The notes beneath the pieces are model-generated. The model saw only the letters and a list, made by a program, of their open reading frames with translations. It did no database searches and had not been told where the DNA came from. From Nereocystis luetkeana (lineage: Eukaryota > Sar > Phaeophyceae > Laminariales > Laminariaceae), in assembly GCA_031213475.1 (NCBI GenBank), contig JARUPZ010000020.1, positions 2,348,975 to 2,412,974 of the forward strand: a stretch of DNA of 64,000 bases, written 5' to 3'. Shown piece by piece: positions 61,101 through 64,000 of the stretch. Numbering within the stretch: position 1 is the first letter of the stretch; the number at the start of each line of letters is the position of its first letter. Made by a program: the position numbers and the translations under genes.

Positions 61101-63717
61101 TTTAGGTATACAGTGTGTGCGGGTTCGCCTAAACGATTTTTTTCATGATGTGCCTCCTCGCTTGTGGAGCTCCATAACACCCCAAAAAAAACTAAACAAT
61201 GACTGATGTGGTTGCTCAACGTTGCACCCTTAACGCTGTTAGACAGGCCTGTGACTTGGCTGACTACAGGCTCCGGTTGATACGCATATCATATTACAAA
61301 TATCCAGCAAGAGTGATGTGCTTGTACCACTCTGACCGATAATTTTAAGCTCCTCCTGTTGATATTCACATCAGAGTGCAAACGGTGATACTCGGTACGA
61401 TCCCGCCAGAACGAAACAGCGCGCCTTGAAAAAGCTCCCACAATTCGGATAGATCAGATAGATTAGATAGAGCAGATAGATCAAATAGATCAGATAGATC
61501 AGATAGATCAGATAGATCAGATAGATCAGATAGATCAGATAGATCAGACAGATCAGATAGATCAGATAGACCAGATAGAGCCCCAAAACGTGAGCCTAAC
61601 GCGTTACGTACTCCCCCAAAGATGTTTTTTTGTTCGTGGGTTTAGCGTCTCAACACTATCACACGAGTGATACGATAACACACCCCACTATCACACGGGT
61701 GATAAGATAACACACCCCACTATCACACGGGTGATAAGATAACACACCCCCTCGACCAAACATCGTGGGACAGCGATGGGCCGGCGGTGGAAAGACCTCT
61801 CTCTCTCGAAGATATTTCCAATGCCCTCATCGTTTTCGTTGTGTGTGCCCCCATTTGGTTAGGGAACATCGGCCCTGAAACTCACCCCACCCCACCCAGG
61901 GGGTGTGATATCTTATCACACGTGTGGTATTACGGGGGACCATAGTTAATAGGACCAAATATTGTTAGTAAAAATAGTTAAATATATAGGTTTTTATGTA
62001 TGCCATAGGTCCTATTAACTATGGTCCCCCGTAATAGCAGGTACCTGGTATACGCTATGTATGCTGCAGCCGGTTAGGCCACTTTCTTATGCGGTCGGAT
62101 TTGGAGCCAGTTGAAAAGGTCCCTTTCAGCACGTTCGCATGATGAGCTCTTGCCCCGGAAAAAAAAATGTTGAAAGTTGGTCTTTCTCGCCTCAGAGTGT
62201 GTCTGACCTCTCCCCAAGATCTATCTGGGGATGTTCTCCCGCTTCTCCAGGCACCCGGCTACAGGAAATTGCCGACCGCGCTTTTTCGATTCAACTCGGT
62301 CAAGTACGATCCTAACGCCCCAATCGGACCGAAAAAAGCGTATTTTTCGATCCGATCCACGACTGCAATCATATTCACCTCAGTTAGGTCGAAAAAGTGC
62401 GGACGGTGATTTCCTGCAACCGGACCCCTCGAAAAGCGGGAAAAACCCCCCCGTGATAGATCTTGGAGAGATCTACGACACTTTCTGAGGCGAGAGAGAC
62501 CAATTTTCAACATTTCCGGGGCTAACGCTCATTCATGCGAACGTGCTGAAAAGGACTTTTTCGACTGACTCCAAATCCGACTGCATAAGAAAGTGGCCGA
62601 AAAGGCCTGGCTGTATGTATCTTCCCATCAGAATGGTTGCGCTGCGCTATAGTTATACCTGATACGTTTTTCTTCAAAAGAAGAAAAAAAAAAATGTTGT
62701 GAGATTGAGGAACTCCGTCGAAAACTCATCATGTTTCTCGTAAGCTGCGCGTGATATATTTCGATCGAGGGAACTACAGGGTTTTTTACATGAACCTCAT
62801 GGAGGACGTACATGTTTTATTCGTTGAGGGGGCACTTAAATCGGGCAGACTCTTGTTTGTGCAACTAACTCTTTGCGAGTTCTACCGGTACAATTTCATA
62901 CCGGTCTGCCCTGTAAACGTCCGGTCGTCAGGTAGGTTCGCGAGTTCAACGTTCGATAGAGCCGAGCAGCACCGCCAAACTGGTAATAATTATGACCGAA
63001 GGCATGCGTTGACTCTCGTTTCTTTGGATATTTTCCTCCCTCGTCGTACGTGCTTGTCGTCGAATTGGTCATTTTCATCGTCGCCATATATATACGTAAT
63101 AATATGTACATAAATATACTTATATATACTTGTATATATATAATATACCATAAGTATATATATAATATTATATACCAATATATAAGTATATATATAATAT
63201 TATATATATTATATACCTGGTATATTATATATACTTATATATAATATGTATATATAAGTATATATGAGTATATATTGTTGTTGTTGTTCTCACATTAACT
63301 CACAATACAATGCAGTCCGTGGTCGCAGGACAGGCTCCAATAACTCTGGAGTGGAAGAAATACCTCAAGTAAAAACAGAGGCAAAAACAAAAAACAAGCA
63401 TACGCACTCCACCACTGCGGACACCAGGGAAGCAAAAAGGAGACTATTAATAGCAGACAAAAACCTAAAAAAAGAATATGAAGCTAAGCAAAAAAAACAA
63501 AACAAAACAAAACAGAAGGCAGATAGCAAAACGCAAAATATATATATATATATGTATGTCCGTTGTTGTTGACTCGTGGACTTGGACGATGCGAAGAAAG
63601 GGAAACACTTACCTTGATACCAAGCTAAGGACACTCTGCACTCGCGTAGGATAAGCCCTCCCGGCGCGATGGGTCCCGTTGGCAGCCAGCTCAGCAGGGA
63701 CGACCCAGACAAGTCCA
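37552..63717 (-). CDS. Multi-exon leucine-rich-repeat protein (CARMIL-like), 5' end outside the window
   Basis: Eight minus-strand exons are recognised: 63613-63717, 59497-59628, 59218-59325, 57370-57594, 53776-53886, 46737-46880, 38890-39027, 37552-37728. From 59.6 kb to the stop every junction is phase 0. The 63.6-kb exon ends in phase 1, so at least one exon between it and 59.6 kb is missing. Diagnostic: [20 protein letters not shown] and [20 protein letters not shown], ribonuclease-inhibitor-type LRR units of ~28 residues, then [18 protein letters not shown] and a helical cap ([20 protein letters not shown]). This order resembles CARMIL actin-regulatory scaffolds, which bind capping protein; an NLR-like LRR protein is an alternative. 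The last three exons give two helical, Lys/Glu-rich segments and a basic C-terminus ([19 protein letters not shown]) I do not recognise. Introns of 0.2-7.7 kb are repeat-filled. Confidence 0.72.
37796..37905 (+). repeat. Repeat G, first part only
   Basis: GGGGGGTGTACTCGATAGGA, GAGATGTACTCCATCTCATG, CATGGCCGTAGTCGTATGAC, ATGCCGGGACGGAGG. Intronic, opposite to the gene. Confidence 0.75.
38040..38440 (+). repeat. Repeat G, diverged longer copy
   Basis: CATGTCCGTAGTCGCATGAT (38064), CTACAACGCCGGGACGAAGC, TTTTCACCTTCCAGGCAGAC, GAGCTGCATCTCACTAAGAA, CGGAGTACTTCACTTATGTA. Same block order as 10637-10985. Confidence 0.7.
38890..39027 (-). CDS. LRR gene exon, Lys/Glu-rich helix
   Basis: Forty-six codons, phase 0. 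Donor TTCAAG|GTATGC; acceptor CGGGGCGCAG|GCGGCC with a distant pyrimidine tract. Encodes [20 protein letters not shown], then [19 protein letters not shown]: a long amphipathic, coiled-coil-like helix. Confidence 0.68.
39114..39141 (+). repeat. G28 homopolymer
   Basis: Longest G run in the window. Followed at 39157-39192 by AGATCAGATAGGTCAGATAG-type repeats like those at 61446. Confidence 0.95.
39200..39611. other. Intronic, nothing recognised
   Basis: Contains GGTCGGAAATATAAGG and GGACGGAAATATAAGG (39494-39530) as a short duplication; no exon. Confidence 0.4.
39612..39707. repeat. MITE-B copy, left arm decayed
   Basis: Right arm GGTCCCCAAAACGGGCCTGC, GGTCCTAAAAGGGTTAA is intact. Left arm CCCTTTTACAACTGCGGGCT is degraded. 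Confidence 0.75.
39923..39937 (+). repeat. G15 homopolymer
   Basis: Fifteen G, preceded by GGGA. Confidence 0.9.
40020..40262 (-). mobile_element. SINE-2 copy, reverse
   Basis: On the minus strand: CACGGGGTTCGAATCTCACC (B-box GGTTCGAATC), CGAACGTTTCTTCCGTAG, CGCTTGCGCGTGCGG, TCCCTGGTTCCCCAGGTATC, then GATTACCCCCAGGGGCTGGG, TATCCGATCGACC and TTTTACCCCTAGAGGTCAGT with GGGTAACACC. Same block order as 48326-48690. It borders the nad1 fragment. Confidence 0.75.
40266..40510 (-). pseudogene. nad1: Nuclear mitochondrial fragment: nad1 5' part
   Basis: Minus strand reads [20 protein letters not shown], then [18 protein letters not shown] and [14 protein letters not shown], the N-terminal third of NADH dehydrogenase subunit 1. 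After FAKE the frame breaks: an extra A in GAAAAACCG shifts it, and the other frame continues [20 protein letters not shown]. It stops at ~80 codons where SINE-2 begins. Frameshift, truncation and nuclear repeat surroundings show a NUMT, not a working gene. Confidence 0.88.
40513..40930 (-). pseudogene. nad7: Nuclear mitochondrial fragment: nad7 interior
   Basis: Minus strand, in changing frames: [34 protein letters not shown], then [43 protein letters not shown]. In order these are interior blocks of NADH dehydrogenase subunit 7. At least three frame changes. It ends abruptly after EEIRQSL, about 100 codons before the expected C-terminus, and is followed directly by the nad1 start. Confidence 0.85.
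41030..41760. other. Pyrimidine-rich stretch, no gene
   Basis: T- and C-rich on the + strand (TTTGTTTCTTTTTATCG, TTTCTTTCTTCTTCTTCC), resembling the region before repeat H (42600-42780). Open frames here are Phe/Ser/Leu-rich low complexity and not credible. Confidence 0.45.
41771..41947 (+). repeat. ATC trinucleotide microsatellite
   Basis: About 59 ATC/CTC/GTC units, mostly ATC, with periodic CTC and GTC interruptions. Frames through it (poly-His, poly-Ser, poly-Met) are artefacts. Confidence 0.95.
42148..42498 (+). CDS. ORF fragment, possibly from a retroelement
   Basis: Open from 42148 with no clear start (first ATG 42196). Reads [40 protein letters not shown], then [20 protein letters not shown]. 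The DW...DL..FGI...W...VEEGAE.FMR.W pattern looks like a short C-terminal module of multicopy element proteins in algal genomes; that is recollection of a pattern, not a verified match. Upstream is AT-rich with a stop at 42145; downstream is poly-Gly low complexity. Lies opposite to the LRR gene, in an intron. Confidence 0.35.
   Translation, partial: KIYTGKGYSGGQEWDWMRYLEEDLKEFGIKLEGWRETAQKAGRWFQRVEEGAEAFMRKWHTDEKEASAERHRIAATTTTAVDANASVQNDREEGGGERGTRGNGGGGGGEAVCPTD
42590..43020 (+). mobile_element. Repeat H with (AAC)n tail, longest copy
   Basis: GGTTTTTGTCTGCTATTAAT, GCTTCCCTGGTGTCCGCAGT, GAGGTATTTCTTCCACTCCA, GAGTTATTGGAGCCTGTCCT, GCGACCACGGACTGCATTGT, GAGTTAATGTGATAACAACA, ending in (AAC)n at 42991-43019. 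The 3' part recurs at 57948-58130 and reversed at 63280-63545, each with an AAC tail. A shared 3' end plus simple-repeat tail suggests a non-LTR retroelement or SINE family; no reverse transcriptase is present. Confidence 0.65.
43533..43637. mobile_element. MITE-A copy (TTAATAGG subtype)
   Basis: TTACGGGGGACCATAGTTAA to TTAACTATGTTCCCCCGTAA, flanked by TA. A TACCTGGTA motif is 7 bp outside the left end (43516-43524). Confidence 0.88.
43665..43935 (+). mobile_element. SINE-1-type body with a different tRNA head
   Basis: The head has GGTGGCTTGGTAGGTGGTCC (A-box region) and GAGGGTTCAAGTCCCACCGA (B-box), unlike the head at 15830. The body (AAAGCGCGAGAGCG, GATGAAAATCGACGAG, GGCACGTACC, GGGGGGAGAAGGG) is SINE-1-like. 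No poly-A seen. Confidence 0.65.
44010..44103. mobile_element. MITE-A with left end lost
   Basis: ATTAAATAGGACCTACGGTA, AACCTATATATATTTGC, right end TTTACTATGGTCGCCCG. The first ~14 bp of the TIR are replaced by ACACCAGGTATAT. Confidence 0.7.
45002..45347 (+). mobile_element. SINE-1, full-length copy
   Basis: GCCGGTCGCCCCGGTGATTC, B-box TGGGTTCGAGCCC, body to GGGATGG, poly-A of ~22 at 45326-45347. TACCAGGTA motifs lie 16 bp before the head (44986) and 9 bp after the tail (45356). Confidence 0.9.
45763..46040 (+). repeat. Repeat C, copy 2
   Basis: ACGAAATACCTGGCGCCGCG, AGCGACCGTTGTCCAGCTGC, TCTGTCTGTTCG, GAACCATAACGCCGAATCC, matching 19050-19290. Diverged by about 20% by eye. Confidence 0.7.
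46100..46453 (-). mobile_element. SINE-1, full-length copy, reverse
   Basis: Poly-T of ~15 at 46108-46122, then the reverse complement of the whole SINE-1 body, the B-box (TGGGGCTCAAACCCAGGA) and the head to GGGGCGACCGGC. Three overlapping TACC(A/T)GGTA motifs (46078-46100) abut the tail end. Confidence 0.9.
46737..46880 (-). CDS. LRR gene exon, Ala/Lys-rich helix
   Basis: Forty-eight codons, phase 0. Acceptor GGTTGCTTTTCGACAG|GAG; donor AAAGCT|GTGAGC. Encodes [20 protein letters not shown] and [20 protein letters not shown]. Clearly coding in composition. Family not recognised; placed in the LRR gene by strand, order and phase. Confidence 0.7.
46899..47097 (+). repeat. TCAA tetranucleotide tract
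   Basis: ATCAATCAATCAATC runs with ATCC and AAGC variants, starting 19 bp from the exon acceptor at 46880. A second tract is at 48901-48988. Confidence 0.85.
47101..47689. mobile_element. 589-bp foldback element with a 17-bp perfect terminus
   Basis: CCAACTATTATGGGAAA (47101-47117) and its exact reverse complement (47673-47689). Inner arms also pair (CTCCAGAGTCGTTGTAG against CTACGACTCCGGAG). A ~98-bp segment (CACTTTTCCGTTTCTCCAGA to ATCAAAAATCC) is directly duplicated within the left arm. No coding frame. Confidence 0.8.
47690..48910. mobile_element. Composite inverted repeat with repeat D arms
   Basis: Left arm (about 47690-47786): CCATCCGACAATGCTGAACG, TGCAGGAGCACGATGAGTTT, TAACGTTGATCGATCAAAAC, ATTCCTGAAATCAA, GGGCTGTGAGTTGGCTG. 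The reverse complement of all of these is at 48765-48905. The interior holds a SINE-2. The arms show repeat D is the terminus of a foldback-type element. Confidence 0.7.
48326..48690 (+). mobile_element. SINE-2 with repeated head
   Basis: A-box TAGCTCAGTAGGTAACACC, B-box GGGTTCGAACCTC, GAACGTTTCTTTTACGG, CGCTTGCGCGTGC, CATCTCCCTGGATCCCCAGG. The upstream block (GTGTTATAAGGATTACCTTG to TAGGTAACACCTTCAC) is repeated at 48612-48689, so a second unit begins and stops after the A-box region. The same family is at 40020-40262 (-). Confidence 0.75.
48901..48988 (+). repeat. TCAA/ATCC tetranucleotide tract
   Basis: About 14 ATCA units, then CATC/ATCC units. Confidence 0.9.
49440..49530 (-). mobile_element. 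SINE-1 fragment, reverse
   Basis: TTATCGCGAGAAGAGTTCGG, ACTCACTTTCTCCCCTCGTC match the reverse SINE-1 body (TTATCGCGAGAAGATTTCAG, CTTTTCTTCCCTCGTC). Confidence 0.55.
49872..49975. mobile_element. MITE-A copy (TTAACAGG subtype)
   Basis: TTACGGGGGGCCATAGTTAA, CAGGACC; right GGTCCTGTTAACTATGGCCC, CCCGTAG. Both arms carry the C/G variant of the sub-terminal motif. Confidence 0.88.
50008..50325. repeat. Inverted repeat enclosing telomere-type CCCTAA repeats
   Basis: CAATCTGGGAGAAGGGATCT (50019-50038) pairs with AGATCCCTTCTCCCAGCTTG (50298-50317). Between them, 50121-50150 is five units of CCCTAA, matching the TTAGGG telomere repeat of many eukaryotes, embedded in degenerate CCCAACCC. Confidence 0.8.
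50890..51006. mobile_element. MITE-A with a small insertion in the left TIR
   Basis: TTACGGGGGATCATACCTGTAGTAAATAGG (50890-50919) differs from the family by an inserted ACCTGT-like hexamer. The right arm TTTACTATGGCCCCCCGAAA is intact. Confidence 0.82.
51010..52284. other. Intronic, nothing recognised
   Basis: No exon with splice flanks and family character. One TACCAGGTA motif at 51948. Confidence 0.4.
52285..52450 (+). repeat. Repeat P fragment
   Basis: TTTGCTGGGTTGGATCTGTA, ACAGATCCTGCGCAGCACAT and CGTGATTTATTTGGATGTTTTGAA parallel parts of 23570-23700. Confidence 0.5.
52845..52940. repeat. MITE-B, well-preserved copy
   Basis: TTAACCCTTTTAGAACCGCA, GTCCCGTTTTGGGGACAAAC; right TTTGTCCCCAAAATGGGTCT, GCGGTTCTAAAGGGGTTAA. 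Both arms carry the AGAACC/GGTTCT variant. Confidence 0.88.
52980..53084. repeat. Short repeat shared with 26980, ending in a G21 tract
   Basis: CTATCACACGGGTGATAAGA (also tandemly repeated at 61643-61750), ACACCCTCGGGGACGC, TTCCCGAGCCGAGTATTCTC, then G21 at 53064-53084. Confidence 0.6.
53566..53622 (+). repeat. Repeat D fragment
   Basis: GTGATCAACGTTGAAGCTCC, TGCTGCACATTTTTCGGATG, GCCAACGCAACAATAAGAAC. Confidence 0.7.
53776..53886 (-). CDS. LRR gene exon, helical cap after the repeats
   Basis: Thirty-seven codons, phase 0. Acceptor GACCTGCATGTACAG|AGA; donor CGCCAG|GTGAGG. Encodes [20 protein letters not shown] and [11 protein letters not shown]. In CARMIL-type proteins a helix of this kind (ending near RN or NN) follows the last LRR. 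Confidence 0.75.
53955..54450 (+). repeat. Repeat G with preceding G17 tract
   Basis: G17 at 53955-53971, a second G run at 54039-54048, then GTGTAATCGATAGGAGGGGG, TCATGCATGGCCGCAGCCGT, GGAGCACGTCGGGTTTTTTC, ACCGACCAGGCAGACGTTGT, GGGCGAGCTGCGTCCTAC, GGGTTTCCTATGTAACTGCC. Confidence 0.75.
54509..54725. mobile_element. MITE-A interrupted by a repeat D element
   Basis: Left end CTACTGCGGGGGGGCATAGT (54507) to AACAATATTTGGG; inserted GTTTCCTTTTGTTTCCGAGG to GGCAAGAGGAACAATAATA containing the repeat D core (54630-54682); then TATTTGGTGCTATTTAATGT, GGTCCCCCGTATTAG. AATATTTGG is repeated on both sides of the insert, consistent with target duplication or slippage. Confidence 0.75.
54774..54866. repeat. 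MITE-B copy
   Basis: CTTAGGACCGCTGTCCCGTT, TTGGGGACAAACC; right CTCGTCCCCAAAACGGGACT, GCAGTCCTAAGGGGGTTG. Confidence 0.88.
55081..55420. mobile_element. Cluster of nested or fused MITE-A copies
   Basis: At least four TIR starts (55082, 55127, 55208 as GACGGGGGGCCAT, and a terminal CCCCCGTAATAG at 55409-55420) and several inner GTAATATAATA junctions (55283, 55341). Reads as insertions of MITE-A into MITE-A with rearranged ends. Confidence 0.75.
55560..55910 (+). repeat. Diverged ~105-bp tandem repeat, about three units
   Basis: ATGGCTTTGGCACGGGTATA, ATGGCTCGGCGCGGACGCAC, AGGCTTGGCGCGCGGGCACA start successive units, each followed by an ATAATGCC/ACCCCCATT word and GATTTAAGAGA-like ends. Confidence 0.6.
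55911..56020. mobile_element. MITE-A copy (TTAACAGG subtype)
   Basis: TATTACGGGGGGCCATAGTT, AACAGGACC; right GGTCCTGTTAACTAGGTTCC, CCCGTAATAG. TA-flanked. Confidence 0.88.
56205..56500 (+). repeat. Three repeat D copies in tandem
   Basis: Copies at 56208, 56327 and 56437, each ending GGCAAACGAAC or GGCAAACAACC. Spacing is about 110-120 bp, so the D unit is tandemly repeated here. Confidence 0.75.
57370..57594 (-). CDS. LRR gene exon with two ribonuclease-inhibitor-type LRRs
   Basis: Seventy-five codons, phase 0. Acceptor GGGGGTGACTGCAG|GCT; donor TATGAG|GTAGGC. Encodes [40 protein letters not shown] and [20 protein letters not shown], then [15 protein letters not shown]. The LDI.GH.MGD.GA.AL..AL..N.SI..L spacing is that of the ~28-residue LRR class; the closing VSPPVED resembles the LRR exit of CARMIL proteins. 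Confidence 0.85.
57860..58130 (+). mobile_element. Repeat H 3' part with (AAC)n tail
   Basis: From GTATGCTTGTTTTTTGTTTT (57948) to GAGTTAATGTGAGAACAACA, then about 21 AAC units (58063-58127). It is preceded by a short palindromic block (ACTCTGACCGAAAATATAAC ... TTTATATTTCCGTTCAGAGT, 57867-57943). Confidence 0.7.
58169..58260. repeat. MITE-B copy
   Basis: TTTTAGGATCGCCGTTCCGT, TTTGGGGACAAAC; right TTTGTTCCCAAAACGGGACT, GCAGGACTAAAAGGGTTAA. Confidence 0.85.
58321..58945 (+). repeat. ~177-bp tandem repeat, two near-identical units plus a diverged one split by a MITE-A
   Basis: CATGTTTTCTCGAGGTCAGT at 58640 and 58816, and GGCAGAGCTCCTCGAGCGAG at 58691 and 58867, show a ~176-bp period. The diverged unit (CATGTTTTCTCAAGGTCAGT at 58373) is interrupted after GTGACTGACTTA by MITE-A; the intact units read GTGACTCACTA at that point. 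Confidence 0.85.
58412..58518. mobile_element. MITE-A inserted in a tandem repeat
   Basis: TATTGCCGGGGACCATAATA to TTTACTATGCTCCCCCGTAA. The neighbouring repeat units give the empty site, supporting insertion at TA. Confidence 0.85.
58982..59049 (+). repeat. CCT trinucleotide microsatellite
   Basis: About 22 CTC/CCT units. Poly-Glu and poly-Arg frames across it are artefacts. Confidence 0.95.
59218..59325 (-). CDS. LRR gene exon
   Basis: Thirty-six codons, phase 0. Acceptor GCGAGAAAACACAG|CCG (weak pyrimidine tract); donor GTTGAG|GTATGC. Encodes [20 protein letters not shown] and [16 protein letters not shown], fitting an LRR unit that leads into [13 protein letters not shown] of the next exon. 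Confidence 0.6.
59497..59628 (-). CDS. LRR gene exon, 5' boundary uncertain
   Basis: Donor CTGCAG|GTGAAG. Encodes [20 protein letters not shown], then [20 protein letters not shown] and ILLQ. The acceptor is probably GGCCGACGAG|AAG, preceded by TTTCTTTCTCC. Alternative starts upstream (59640-59650) change the phase. The intron to the next exon is only 171 bp. Confidence 0.6.
59769..59876. mobile_element. MITE-A copy
   Basis: TATTACGGACGACCATAGTA, AATAGGACC; right TTTACTATGGTCCCTCGTAA. TA-flanked. Confidence 0.85.
59880..60688. other. Intronic, nothing recognised
   Basis: Carries a TTTCCGACCAGAGCGGTACC block (59959-59978) like 57926-57946; no exon. Confidence 0.4.
60689..60782. repeat. MITE-B copy with matched variant arms
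   Basis: GGGAAAAACTGCAGTCCCGT on the left is matched by ACGGGACTGCAGTTTTTC on the right, a variant not seen in other copies. Confidence 0.85.
61446..61580 (+). repeat. Ten-bp minisatellite AGATAGATCA
   Basis: About 13 units of ATAGATCAG with a few substitutions. A short related run is at 39157-39192. Confidence 0.92.
61643..61750 (+). repeat. 32-bp tandem repeat x3
   Basis: ACTATCACACGGGTGATAAG, ATAACACACCCC repeated three times (the first unit has CGAG). The unit is itself palindromic (TATCACACGGGTGATA). Confidence 0.9.
61929..62035. mobile_element. MITE-A, best-preserved copy (TTAATAGG subtype)
   Basis: ATTACGGGGGACCATAGTTA with ATAGGACC is mirrored exactly by GGTCCTATTAACTATGGTCC, CCCGTAAT: 28-bp perfect TIRs, 107 bp, TA flanks. 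TA target and short TIRs fit Tc1/mariner-type (Stowaway-like) MITEs. No transposase in the window. Confidence 0.92.
62076..62599. mobile_element. 524-bp long-inverted-repeat element
   Basis: Arms of about 240 bp: GGCCACTTTCTTATGCGGTC, GGATTTGGAGCCAGTTGAAA, TTTCAGCACGTTCGCATGA, CTTTCTCGCCTCAGA on the left recur reversed on the right (to 62599). The small reading frames on both strands are mirror images, as expected of a palindrome, not genes. Confidence 0.85.
63085..63270. repeat. AT-rich (TATATAAGTATATAT) palindromic tract
   Basis: TATACTTATATATAC and reverse forms over ~185 bp, interrupted by one TACCTGGTA motif (63214). Could extrude as a cruciform. Confidence 0.85.
63280..63545 (-). mobile_element. 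Repeat H, reverse copy
   Basis: Starts at a (GTT)n tail (63276-63289), then TCACATTAACTCACAATACA, ATGCAGTCCGTGGTCGCAGG and so on to GCAGACAAAAACCTAAAAAA. Nearly identical to 42800-42990 reversed. Confidence 0.75.
63613..63717 (-). CDS. LRR gene exon, most 5' one seen
   Basis: 105 bp. Acceptor CCTCGACGTTGCAG|TGG; donor TATCAAG|GTAAGTG (near-consensus). Enters with two split-codon bases and leaves in phase 1. Encodes [34 protein letters not shown], with an LRR-type L.LSGSSLL start. Confidence 0.72.
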
Positions 63718-63779
63718 CTGCAACGTCGAGGGGGTGGGGAGGGGAGGGAAGGTAGAGACGGGGCCGGGTAAGCCCAAAG

Positions 63780-63960
63780 CAATTTTTTAAGGCGGGGTAA
63801 TCGAACGGAGAGATGTACTCGATCTCATGCATGGGCGTAGCCGTATGACCGGGGGGGTGGGGGGGGGGGGGTGTACTCGATAGGAGAGATGTACTCGATA
63901 TCATGCATGGCCGTAGTCGGGGGTGGGAGGGGGGGGGGGGTAGGGGAACGTAAGGTTCAC
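63780..63960 (+). repeat. Repeat G start, two tandem partial copies with G tracts
   Basis: GAGATGTACTCGATCTCATG, CATGGGCGTAGCCGTATGAC (63811-63850), then G tracts, GTGTACTCGATAGGAGAGAT, GTACTCGATATCATGCATGG, CCGTAGTCG and another G tract at 63930. Confidence 0.75.
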
Positions 63961-64000
63961 CCCCTATTGGCTACACACGAAACCAACAAGACAAACCACC

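Noticed and set aside
62167..62513. Two small overlapping proteins on opposite strands with similar sequence
   Set aside because: They are mirror-image translations of the two arms of a palindromic element.

Overview
This window reads as nuclear DNA of a eukaryote with long, repeat-filled introns. The most likely source is a photosynthetic stramenopile such as a brown alga. That is an inference from several signs: many-exon genes with GT/AG splice sites, tRNA-derived SINEs with poly-A tails, a nuclear copy of mitochondrial nad7/nad1, short TTAGGG-type telomeric repeats inside the sequence, and a single-exon homologue of plant pathogen-related proteins. Nothing prokaryotic or operon-like is present.

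Layout. 1-9000: no recognised gene, old repeats. 9127-9921 (+): complete single-exon pathogen-related (SnoaL/NTF2-like) protein gene. 14198-36192 (-): a LARGE-type glycosyltransferase (GT49) gene, assembled here from nine exons whose splice phases agree; its 5' end is not certain. Its introns hold SINEs, MITEs and two near-identical ~1 kb units carrying ~500-bp AGT microsatellites. A separate 11-residue-repeat reading frame (31403-32215, -) lies inside the same locus. 37552-63717 (-): a second multi-exon gene, a leucine-rich-repeat protein resembling CARMIL/ribonuclease-inhibitor-type LRR proteins with a helical, basic C-terminus; its 5' end is beyond the window.

Repeats dominate the sequence. 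Names used below: MITE-A (about 18 copies, ~107 bp, TIR TTACGGGGGACCATAGT, TA flanks); MITE-B (8 loci, ~95 bp near-perfect palindrome containing GGGGACAAA); SINE-1 (tRNA-headed, ~350 bp, poly-A); SINE-2 (a different tRNA head); repeat C (~250 bp); repeat D (motif GATCAACGTTGAAGCTCATG); repeat G (~350 bp, often starting at a G homopolymer); repeat H (3' end followed by (AAC)n); repeat J (~265 bp); repeat P (GATC-rich, ~300 bp). Several are nested, so insertion order can be read. A 9-bp palindrome-like motif, TACCAGGTA/TACCTGGTA, occurs 33 times where about 0.5 are expected by chance. I consider it the least explained signal in the window.

The two large genes lie on the same strand in tandem (LRR gene upstream, GT49 gene downstream) with no sign of shared function. 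Exon calls rest on splice motifs, matching phase and family motifs read by eye; no transcript or database search was available.
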